From NCBI RefSeq assembly GCF_011299595.1, contig NZ_CP049867.1, positions 2,480,001 to 2,544,000 on the forward strand: DNA of 64,000 bases, read 5' to 3'. Each line of letters starts with the position of its first letter. Position 1 is the stretch's first letter. Source of the DNA: Nocardioides sp. HDW12B (lineage in GTDB: Bacteria; Actinomycetota; Actinomycetes; Propionibacteriales; Nocardioidaceae). The position numbers and the translations under genes were made by a program. The notes below the pieces were generated by a model, which saw only the letters and a list, made by a program, of their open reading frames with translations, was not told the DNA's origin and made no database searches. Positions 15,690-22,344 of this stretch are shown here, one piece after another.

Positions 15690-17381
15690 TCAGGCCTCGA
15701 CGACGACGGGGATGATCATGGGGCGGCGGCGGTGCTTGTTGCCGACCCAGCGGCCGATCACGCGGCGCACGGTCTGCTGCAGCTGGTAGGTGTCGTCGGT
15801 GCCGTCGGCCATCGCGGCGTTGAGGGCGTCGACGATGGGCTGCTTGATCTCGTCGAACACGCTGTCGTCCTCGGCGAACCCGCGGGCGTGGATCTCGGGC
15901 GCGCCGGAGACCTTCCCCTGGCCCATGTCGACGACGACGATGACGGAGATGAAGCCCTCCTCGCCGAGGATGCGGCGGTCCTTGAGCAGCACCTCGGTGA
16001 TGTCGCCGACCGATTGCCCGTCGACGTAGACGTAGCCCACCGGGACCTTGCCGGCGACCTCGATCTTGCCGTCCATCAGGTCGATGGCCATGCCGTCCTC
16101 GGCGACCACGACGTTCTCGGCCGCGAGGCCGGTCGCCCGGGCGAGCGCGGCGTTGGCCTGGAGGTGACGGATCTCGCCGTGGACCGGCAGCACGTTGCGC
16201 GGACGCACAATATTGTAACAGTACAACAACTCGCCGGCGCTGGCGTGGCCCGACACGTGCACCAGGGCGTTGCCCTTGTGGACGACGTGCGCTCCCCACC
16301 GCGAGAGCCCGTTGATGACCCGGTAGACGGCGTTCTCGTTGCCGGGGATCAGCGACGAGGCGAGCACGACGGTGTCGCCCTCCTCGAGGTGGACGAAGTT
16401 GTGCGTGCGCTGCGCGATGCGGCTCAGCGCCGACAGCGGCTCGCCCTGCGACCCGGTCGAGATCAGCACGGTCCTCTCGGGGGCGAACTTGTCGATCTCC
16501 TTGGAGTCGACCAGCGTGTTCGCCGGCACGTTGAGGTAGCCGAGCTCGCGGGCGACGTTCATGTTGCGGATCATCGAGCGGCCGACGTAGGCGACCTTGC
16601 GCTTGTGCGCCACCGCCGCGTCGAGCACCTGCTGCACGCGGTGCACGTGGGAGGCGAAGCAGGCCACGATGATGCGGCCCTCGCTGCGCTGGAAGACACG
16701 GTCGATGACCGGGCCGATCTCGCCCTCGGAGGTGGTGAAGCCGGGCACCTCGGCGTTGGTGGAGTCGACCATGAAGAGGTCGACACCCTCCCCGCCCAGC
16801 CGGGCGAACGCGCGCAGGTCGGTGATCCGGCCGTCCAGCGGCAGCTGGTCCATCTTGAAGTCACCGGTGTGCAGCACCATCCCGGCGGGGGTGCGGATCG
16901 CGACCGCCAGCGCGTCGGGGATGGAGTGGTTGACCGCGACGAACTCGAGGTCGAACGGCCCGAAGCTCATCGTGTCGCCCTCGGCGACCTGGTGCTGCAC
17001 GGTCTCCTTCAGGCGGTGCTCCTGAAGCTTCGAGCGCAGCAGCGCCAGCGTCAGCTTGGAGCCCACCAGCGGGATGTCCTGCCGCTCGCGCAGGAGGTAC
17101 GGCGTCGCGCCGATGTGGTCCTCGTGACCGTGGGTCAGCACCAGCGCCTCGACGCGGTCGAGCTTGTCCCGGATCGCCTCGAAGTCGGGGAGGATCAGGT
17201 CGACGCCGGGGTGGTGCTCCTCGGGGAAGAGCACGCCGCAGTCGACGATCAGCACGCGGCCGCCGTACTCGAAGACGGTCATGTTGCGCCCGACGTCGCC
17301 GAGGCCGCCGAGGGGGGTGACGCGCAGCGCCTTGTCCGGCACGGGGCCGGCGTCGGGCAGGTCGTGGTGGAAGTGGGTCAC
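15690..17381 (-). CDS. rnj: Ribonuclease J
   Basis: A 563-aa metallo-beta-lactamase/beta-CASP nuclease with 5' exonuclease and endonuclease activity in mRNA decay and rRNA maturation. LTHGHEDHIG (H84, H86, D88, H89) is the zinc motif. HTGDFKMD, VDSTNAEVPG and LPVHGEIRHL mark the beta-CASP and later metal ligands. GAAGGA before the GTG at 17381 fixes the start. It precedes dapA-like genes on the same strand, as in M. tuberculosis Rv2752c-Rv2753c. Codons around residues 384-392 are strikingly AT-rich (see the separate entry). Confidence 0.95.
   Translation of the reverse strand: MTHFHHDLPDAGPVPDKALRVTPLGGLGDVGRNMTVFEYGGRVLIVDCGVLFPEEHHPGVDLILPDFEAIRDKLDRVEALVLTHGHEDHIGATPYLLRERQDIPLVGSKLTLALLRSKLQEHRLKETVQHQVAEGDTMSFGPFDLEFVAVNHSIPDALAVAIRTPAGMVLHTGDFKMDQLPLDGRITDLRAFARLGGEGVDLFMVDSTNAEVPGFTTSEGEIGPVIDRVFQRSEGRIIVACFASHVHRVQQVLDAAVAHKRKVAYVGRSMIRNMNVARELGYLNVPANTLVDSKEIDKFAPERTVLISTGSQGEPLSALSRIAQRTHNFVHLEEGDTVVLASSLIPGNENAVYRVINGLSRWGAHVVHKGNALVHVSGHASAGELLYCYNIVRPRNVLPVHGEIRHLQANAALARATGLAAENVVVAEDGMAIDLMDGKIEVAGKVPVGYVYVDGQSVGDITEVLLKDRRILGEEGFISVIVVVDMGQGKVSGAPEIHARGFAEDDSVFDEIKQPIVDALNAAMADGTDDTYQLQQTVRRVIGRWVGNKHRRRPMIIPVVVEA
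16207..16230. other. AT-rich synonymous patch with perfect palindrome inside rnj
   Basis: Within a gene of near-uniform GC-rich codons, bases 16207-16230 use TTG, TTG, TGT, AAT and ATT for the conserved residues LLYCYNI. ACAATATTGT (16207-16216) is a perfect 10-bp palindrome, and on the minus strand TACAAT resembles a -10 box. The protein sequence is the normal one for RNase J, so only the nucleotides are odd. Confidence 0.7.
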
Positions 17382-17407
17382 GAGGATCCTTCGCGGGTGG
17401 GGGCAGG

Positions 17408-18310
17408 TCAGATGAGTCCGGAGGCGGCGAGGCCGGCGCGCAGCGCCTCGACCTCGGCCTCGTCCAGCGCCACCAGGGGACCCCGCACGGTGCGGTTGTC
17501 CAGGACGCCGAGCAGCTGCAGGGCGGCCTTGGCGGTGGTGGCGCCGTAGTTCGGCACGCCCATGACGGCCTCCATGGCCGGCAGCAGGCGGGTGAAGGTC
17601 TCCAGGGCACGGGCGTGGTCGCCACCGAGGAAGTCGGTGATCATCGCGGCCAGCTCGCGGCCGGCGACGTGGCCGACGACCGAGACCAGGCCGCACGCAC
17701 CGTGCGCGAGGAAGCCCAGGGTGGAGACGTCGTCCCCGGAGTAGACGGCGTAGCCGAGCCGCGTGAGCAGCGGCGTCCGGGCGAGCTCGCCGGTGGCGTC
17801 CTTCACTGCTACGACGGTCGGCAGGTCGATCGCGGCCTCGTAGGTGGCCAGGTCGATGCCGGTGGCGGTGCGCCCCGGCACGTCGTAGAGCATCACCGGC
17901 AGGTCGGTGGCGCCGGCCACGGTGCGGAAGTGGTGCAGCACCCCGGCCTGGCCCGGCTTGTTGTAGTACGGCGTCACCAGGAGCACGCCGTCGACGCCGA
18001 TCTTGGCCGCCTGCTCGGCCAGCTCGACCGAGTGGGCGGTGGCGTTGGTGCCCACGCCCGCCACGACGCTGGCCCGGTCACCGACCGCGTCCTTGACCGC
18101 CGCGAGCAGCCGGCCGTCCTCCTCCACGGTGGTGGTCGGGGACTCCCCGGTGGTGCCGGAGACCACGACGCCGTCGTTGCCGTGGTCGACGAGGTGGGCG
18201 GCGATCCGCGCGGTGCCCTCGGGGTCGACCGAGCCGTCCTCGTGGAACGCCGTCGCCATCGCGGTGAGCATCCGGCCGAAGGGAGCGGGAGGGTGGAGGT
18301 CGTCGGCCAT
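17408..18310 (-). CDS. dapA: 4-hydroxy-tetrahydrodipicolinate synthase
   Basis: A 300-aa TIM-barrel aldolase that condenses pyruvate with aspartate semialdehyde, the first committed step to diaminopimelate and lysine. GTTGESPTTT is the pyruvate-binding signature. YYNKPGQAGVLHHF and LYDVPGRTATGID carry the catalytic tyrosines, and VVAVKDATGE supplies the Schiff-base lysine. It ends 27 bases before rnj begins in the same direction, so the two are probably one transcript. dapB, the next enzyme, is 12 kb away in this window. Confidence 0.95.
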   Translation of the reverse strand: MADDLHPPAPFGRMLTAMATAFHEDGSVDPEGTARIAAHLVDHGNDGVVVSGTTGESPTTTVEEDGRLLAAVKDAVGDRASVVAGVGTNATAHSVELAEQAAKIGVDGVLLVTPYYNKPGQAGVLHHFRTVAGATDLPVMLYDVPGRTATGIDLATYEAAIDLPTVVAVKDATGELARTPLLTRLGYAVYSGDDVSTLGFLAHGACGLVSVVGHVAGRELAAMITDFLGGDHARALETFTRLLPAMEAVMGVPNYGATTAKAALQLLGVLDNRTVRGPLVALDEAEVEALRAGLAASGLI

Positions 18311-18336
18311 GAGGTCAGGCTATCCGGTGGCGGGCC

Positions 18337-18825
18337 TCAGGCACGCCGACGCTCCACGCGCACCACGTCGTACGCCGTTCCCGGGCGCCGGCCGGTCTCC
18401 TGCCACACGGCGGGGTCGAGGTCGGGGTAGGTGACGTCGCCGGCCGGCTCGAGGTGGACCTGGGTCAGGACGTGGGCGTCGGCGTGGGGAAGCGCCGCCC
18501 GGTAGACCTCTCCCCCTCCAGCGACCATCACGTCGCCCGGCAGCGTGTCGGCCAGCGCCAGCGCCGCCTCGAGGTCGTGCGCGACGTGCACGCCGGGCGC
18601 GGCCCAGGACGGGTCGCGGGTGAGGACGACGGTCGTGCGTCCGGGCAGCGGCCGCCCGATCGACTCGTACGTCGTGCGTCCCATCACCAGCACGTGCCCG
18701 AGCGTGAGCGCCTTGAACTCCGCCTGTTCGCCCGGGATCCGCCAGGGGATGTCCGGGCCGGCGCCGATCACGCCGTTGCGGGCGACAGCGGCCACGCAGA
18801 CGACCTGCTTGCCGCCCGGGGTCAC
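18337..18825 (-). CDS. folA: Dihydrofolate reductase
   Basis: The 162-aa enzyme reduces dihydrofolate with NADPH. VAAVARNGVIGAGPDIPWRIPGEQAEFKALT is the N-terminal active site, although the usual active-site acidic residue after PW is not obvious in this short comparison. VLVMGRTTYESIGRPLPGRTTVVLTRD is the NADPH-binding turn, and VAGGGEVYRAALPHAD the second nucleotide motif. The start is the GTG at 18825. It follows thyA by 42 bases; ThyA produces the dihydrofolate that this enzyme recycles, so the pair forms a functional unit (as in Rv2763c-Rv2764c). Confidence 0.93.
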   Translation of the reverse strand: MTPGGKQVVCVAAVARNGVIGAGPDIPWRIPGEQAEFKALTLGHVLVMGRTTYESIGRPLPGRTTVVLTRDPSWAAPGVHVAHDLEAALALADTLPGDVMVAGGGEVYRAALPHADAHVLTQVHLEPAGDVTYPDLDPAVWQETGRRPGTAYDVVRVERRRA

Positions 18826-18867
18826 CGAGCCCCCGGGAGCGCGCCAGACGGCAGGTCAGAAGGCAGG

Positions 18868-19698
18868 TCAGACGGCAATGGGGGCCTTGATGCCGGGGTG
18901 CGGGTCGTAGCCCTTGACCTCGATGTGCTCGAGGTCGAAGGCGTCGAGGTCGCGCACGGTCGGGTCCAGCCACAGCTCGGGCAGCGGGCGCGGCTCGCGG
19001 GTGAGCTGCAGCTGCGCCTGCTCGAGGTGGTTGGAGTAGAGGTGGGCGTCGCCCAGGGTGTGCACGAAGTCGCCGACGTCGAGGTCGGTGACCTGGGCGA
19101 CCATGTGGGTCAGCAGCGCGTAGGAGGCGATGTTGAACGGCACGCCGAGGAACACGTCGGCCGAGCGCTGGTAGAGCTGGCAGCTGAGCCGGCCGCGCTC
19201 CGACGTACCTCCGTCGGCGCCCGCGACGGGCGGCGCGACGTAGAACTGGAAGAACGCGTGGCACGGTGCCAGCGCCATCTGGGGGATGTCGGCGACGTTC
19301 CACGCCGAGACGATGTGGCGGCGCGAGTCGGGGTCGCGGCGCAGGTCGGCGACGAGCTTGGCGACCTGGTCGACGTGCCCGCCGTCGGGGGTGGGCCAGG
19401 AGCGCCACTGGTGACCGTAGACGGGACCGAGGTCGCCGTCCGCGTCGGCCCACTCGTCCCAGATGGAGATGTTGCGCTCCTGCAGCCAGCGCACGTTGGT
19501 GTCACCGCGCAGGAACCACAGCAGCTCGCCGAACACCGAGCGGGTGTGGATCTTCTTCGTCGTCACCAGCGGGAAGCCCTCGCGCAGGTCGAAGCGCATC
19601 TGGTGACCGAAGACGCTGCGGGTGCCGGTGCCGGTGCGGTCGCCCTTCTCCACGCCCTCGTCGAGGATGCGCCGGATGAGGTCGAGGTACTGCTGCAC
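18868..19698 (-). CDS. thyA: Thymidylate synthase (ThyA)
   Basis: A 276-aa classical thymidylate synthase that makes dTMP from dUMP with methylene-THF. [19 protein letters not shown] is the N-terminal phosphate-binding loop. [12 protein letters not shown] carries the catalytic cysteine, and [25 protein letters not shown] is the dUMP-binding signature. The start is a GTG at 19698 with TAGGTT six bases before it and no Shine-Dalgarno, so the mRNA is probably leaderless. No thyX is visible in this window. It is divergent from a GNAT gene. Confidence 0.96.
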   Translation of the reverse strand: MQQYLDLIRRILDEGVEKGDRTGTGTRSVFGHQMRFDLREGFPLVTTKKIHTRSVFGELLWFLRGDTNVRWLQERNISIWDEWADADGDLGPVYGHQWRSWPTPDGGHVDQVAKLVADLRRDPDSRRHIVSAWNVADIPQMALAPCHAFFQFYVAPPVAGADGGTSERGRLSCQLYQRSADVFLGVPFNIASYALLTHMVAQVTDLDVGDFVHTLGDAHLYSNHLEQAQLQLTREPRPLPELWLDPTVRDLDAFDLEHIEVKGYDPHPGIKAPIAV

Positions 19699-19704
19699 CC
19701 CGGC

Positions 19705-19733
19705 AACCTAGCACCGGGACGACCGGCGACAAT
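19705..19733. promoter_or_regulatory. Divergent leaderless promoters for thyA and the GNAT gene
   Basis: TAGGTT on the minus strand (19710-19705) lies six bases before the thyA GTG. GACAAT on the plus strand (19728-19733) lies six bases before the ATG at 19740. Only 41 bases separate the two start codons, and neither has a Shine-Dalgarno sequence. Confidence 0.5.
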
Positions 19734-19739
19734 GCAGGC

Positions 19740-20300
19740 ATGACCTCTCCCTCGGCCGACCTCTCCGTGCGCGTGGCCTGGGCCGACGACGCCCCCGGGA
19801 TCGGTCACGTGCAGGTGCGCGCCTGGCGCCAGGAGTACGCCGACCTGCTGCCGGCCGACGTGCTCGAGGCGCTGGACGGTGACGACCTGGCCGAGGGCTG
19901 GCGGGCCGCGATGACCAAGCCCGGCGACGCCCGCAACCGGGTGCTGGTGGCCCTGGAGCGCAACCGTGTGCGCGGCTTCGCGGTGACCACCCCGGGCGCC
20001 GACGGCGACGCGGACCCGGTCGCCGACGGCGAGATCGGCGAGCTCGTCATCGACCCCGACCACCGACGCCTGGGTCACGGCTCGCGACTTCTCCAGGCCT
20101 GCGTCGACACCCTGCGCGCGGACCGCTTCACCCGGGCGGTGTGCTGGCTCAACGCCGACGACGACGCCCGGCGCGCGCTGCTGACCTCGGCCGGGTGGGC
20201 GCCCGACGGCGCCCACCGCGAGCTCGACCTGCGCGGGGACGGCGCCGTGGTCGTCAAGCAGGTGCGGCTGCACACCGACATCAGCGAGCCCGCGACCTGA
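19740..20300 (+). CDS. GNAT family N-acetyltransferase
   Basis: A 186-aa single-domain GNAT. The N-terminal VRVAWADDAPGIGHVQVRAWRQEYADLLPADVL is the usual acceptor-side segment. IGELVIDPDHRRLGHGSRLLQACVDTL holds the acetyl-CoA pyrophosphate motif (RRLGHGSRLL) of the fold, and CWLNADDDARRALLTSAGWAPDG is the motif B region. The acceptor cannot be predicted. It is monocistronic by appearance, with about 140 bases before the next gene. Confidence 0.85.
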   Translation: MTSPSADLSVRVAWADDAPGIGHVQVRAWRQEYADLLPADVLEALDGDDLAEGWRAAMTKPGDARNRVLVALERNRVRGFAVTTPGADGDADPVADGEIGELVIDPDHRRLGHGSRLLQACVDTLRADRFTRAVCWLNADDDARRALLTSAGWAPDGAHRELDLRGDGAVVVKQVRLHTDISEPAT

Positions 20301-20439
20301 TCGCCCGGGGACCGGCCGACGGTTGACGCAGAAACTGACAACAGTCGCGGTTTGACCCCGTGGGCTCCGGGTAGGACGCTGGTGGTCGCAGTGGTCCGCA
20401 TCGGGCGGAGGCGGCCACTCGGGACGGACGGACGTGACC

Positions 20440-20664
20440 ATGGCATCGATGCACCCGCAAGCACCTGCACATCTCCCGCGTCGCTATCGCACCGTGATGG
20501 CCGCACTCTCGTTGCTGACCGGCACCGTGCTCGGCATCATCGTCGCGACCGGTCCCCCGGCGCCCGTCACGGTCCTGCTCGGCGTCGCCCTCGGGCTCGG
20601 TGCCGGCGTGGCCGCCTTCCTCACGCTCGAGCAGAAGGTGGCTCTGGAACACTCCACGGAGTGA
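20440..20664 (+). CDS. Small two-helix membrane protein, unknown
   Basis: 74 aa from the ATG at 20440 (GTG at 20434 is equally possible). After a basic N-terminus there are two hydrophobic segments, about residues 20-38 and 42-62, with a short turn PPAPVT. I do not recognise the family. Its stop overlaps the next start by four bases (GTGA), the same coupling used by the three following genes, which is the main reason to accept it as real. The upstream 140 bases contain TTGACG- and TTGACC-like elements but no clear paired -10. Confidence 0.6.
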   Translation: MASMHPQAPAHLPRRYRTVMAALSLLTGTVLGIIVATGPPAPVTVLLGVALGLGAGVAAFLTLEQKVALEHSTE

Positions 20665-21074
20665 CCGACCCCCAGTCCCCCGGAAGCCCCTCGGGCCCGC
20701 TCGCCGACCCCGACCTCGTCGCGCTGGCCCACCAGATGCTCGACCTCGCGCGCGAGGGCGGGACCGAGCGGCTCACGGCGTACGTCGACGCCGGCGTGCC
20801 GGTGGACCTGACCGACGCCTCGGGCAACACCCTGCTGATGCTGGCCGCCTACCACGGGCACGCCGCCCTCGTGACGGCGCTGGCCGGGCGCGGGGCCGAC
20901 GTCGACCGCCTCAACGACCGCGGCCAGAGCCCGTTGGCGGGCGCGGTGTTCAAGGGCGAGGACGACGTCGTACAAGCGCTGCTCGCGGCCGGGGCCGACC
21001 CCGACGCCGGGCACCCGACCGCGCGTGCGACCGCCGTCATGTTCGAGCGCCCCGACCTCCTCGACGGTGCGTGA
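20661..21074 (+). CDS. Ankyrin-repeat protein
   Basis: 137 aa from the GTG at 20661. After a helical lead (LADPDLVALAHQMLDLAREGG) there are about three ankyrin repeats: VDLTDASGNTLLMLAAYHGHAALVTALAGRGAD, VDRLNDRGQSPLAGAVFKGEDDVVQALLAAGAD and a shorter last copy. Small free-standing ankyrin proteins of this type are common in actinobacteria and presumably bind a protein partner. The 4-base overlaps with the small membrane gene and azlC suggest the partner is encoded nearby; that is inference. Confidence 0.85.
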   Translation: MTDPQSPGSPSGPLADPDLVALAHQMLDLAREGGTERLTAYVDAGVPVDLTDASGNTLLMLAAYHGHAALVTALAGRGADVDRLNDRGQSPLAGAVFKGEDDVVQALLAAGADPDAGHPTARATAVMFERPDLLDGA

Positions 21075-21763
21075 GTAGTCCGCGCGGGCGGATCGTGGGG
21101 GAAGCACTGGCGGTCGGGCTGGCGACGGGCGCCTACGGCATCTCGTTCGGCGCGATCTCGGTGACCTCGGGGCTCGACGTGTGGCAGACCTGCGCGCTGT
21201 CGCTGCTGGTGTTCACGGGCGCCTCGCAGTTCGCCCTCGTGGGGGTGCTGGCGTCCGGTGGGACCCCGGCGGCCGCCGCCGGGACGGCCCTGCTGCTCGG
21301 CGTCCGCAACGGCCTCTACGGCCTGCGCCTGGCCCCGCTGCTGGCGTGGCGCGGGACGCGGCGGGTCGTCGGGGCGCACCTGCTCATCGACGAGTCCACC
21401 GCGATGGCGGTCAACCGCGACACCACCACCGAGGTGCGGCTGGGCTTCGTGGCGACCGGCCTGTCGGTCTTCGTGCTGTGGAACCTCGCGACCCTGGGAG
21501 GCGCCCTGGCCGGCGAGCAGCTCGGCGACCCGCGCACCTACGGCCTCGACGCCGCCGTGGGCGGCGCGTTCCTGGCGCTGCTGTGGCCGCGTCTGTCCGG
21601 AGGGCTCGCCCGTGGGGTCGCGGTGGTCGCCGCCGCGGTGGCCCTGGGCCTGGTCCCGCTGGTCACCCCCGGCCTCCCGGTGCTGGCCGCGGCGTCGGTG
21701 GCCCTGCTCGGGCTCCTGCCGCGACGCGGCGAGCGCGCCAGGAACCTCGGGGGTGCCCGGTGA
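21071..21763 (+). CDS. azlC: AzlC family branched-chain amino acid exporter subunit
   Basis: A 230-aa polytopic membrane protein from the GTG at 21071, overlapping the ankyrin gene by four bases. AYGISFGAISVTSGLDVWQTCALSLLVFTGASQFALVGVLASGG is the diagnostic AzlC opening, and LLGVRNGLYGLRLAPLL continues it. About six to seven hydrophobic helices follow, ending LLGLLPRRGERARNL. In Bacillus, AzlC with the small subunit AzlD exports branched-chain amino acids and analogues. The substrate here is inferred from the family only. Confidence 0.88.
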   Translation: MSSPRGRIVGEALAVGLATGAYGISFGAISVTSGLDVWQTCALSLLVFTGASQFALVGVLASGGTPAAAAGTALLLGVRNGLYGLRLAPLLAWRGTRRVVGAHLLIDESTAMAVNRDTTTEVRLGFVATGLSVFVLWNLATLGGALAGEQLGDPRTYGLDAAVGGAFLALLWPRLSGGLARGVAVVAAAVALGLVPLVTPGLPVLAAASVALLGLLPRRGERARNLGGAR

Positions 21764-22059
21764 TCTGGGCCGCGGTGCTGACCGCCGCCCTCGGCTGCTA
21801 CCTGCTGAAGCTGGCGGGCCTCTCGGTGCCCTCGTCGGTGCTGGCGCGGCCGGCGGTGTCCCGGGTCGCCGACCTGCTCCCCGTCGCCCTGCTCGCGGCC
21901 CTCATCGCGGTCCAGGTGCTCGGCGAGGACCAGCGGCTGGTCCTCGACGCCCGGGCCGCCGGGCTCGGCGCCGCCGTGGTCGCGCTGCTGCTACGGGCGC
22001 CCTTCCTCGTGGTCGTGGTGGCCGCGGCCCTCACCGCCGCACTCCTGCGACTCCTGTGA
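21760..22059 (+). CDS. azlD: AzlD family exporter small subunit
   Basis: The 99-aa protein begins at a GTG overlapping the azlC stop. Four hydrophobic stretches run through VIWAAVLTAALGCYLLKLAGL, VADLLPVALLAALIAVQVL, AAGLGAAVVALLLRAPFLVVVVAAALTAAL. Length and LLPVALLAALIAVQV are typical of AzlD. It closes the four-gene coupled operon; a short hairpin at 22116-22131 may end the transcript. Confidence 0.85.
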   Translation: MIWAAVLTAALGCYLLKLAGLSVPSSVLARPAVSRVADLLPVALLAALIAVQVLGEDQRLVLDARAAGLGAAVVALLLRAPFLVVVVAAALTAALLRLL

Positions 22060-22344
22060 CCTCCGAGACGTCCTAGACGACCAGGTATGCCCGACATTGC
22101 ACGGCTTGTCAGATTCAGGGCTTCAGCCCTGTCCGTTTCGCACCATGAGTGACTGGACCCTTTGTCACTTATCCGCCCATAACGGTCCGGTAACAATGGC
22201 GTGTCCGGTCTAGGGATCTGCTGCGAGCCGGGCGAAAGGTTTCCCCTTGGTGCCGCCAACAAACGCGACACCTGCGGGCAAAGGTCCCAGATCTGCCCGT
22301 GTTTCGGGAAAACAGGCGTTATCGCCGTACAGGAAAGAGACATC
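22060..22344 (+). other. Intergenic region and long leader of the M6 protease gene
   Basis: 285 bases without a gene and clearly less GC-rich than its surroundings. The first half holds the azlD-side hairpin. Around 22160-22197 are TTGTCA and GGTAACAAT, which resemble promoter elements but are spaced too widely (24 bases) to be a standard pair. If transcription starts near 22204, the protease mRNA has a leader of about 140 bases containing several GGGCGAAAGG- and GGGCAAAGG-like motifs. I could not match it to a known riboswitch. Confidence 0.4.
22116..22131 (+). terminator. Short hairpin after azlD
   Basis: CAGGGCT-TC-AGCCCTG is a perfect inverted repeat 57 bases after the azlD stop (in practice a five-base stem with a four-base loop). 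It is followed by GTCCGTTTCG with a short T-run. Weak terminator candidate. Confidence 0.4.

Noticed and set aside
22200-22344. Leader of the M6 gene as a c-di-AMP (ydaO), cobalamin or glycine riboswitch
   Set aside because: I could not find the conserved cores of these classes; kept only as an unidentified leader.
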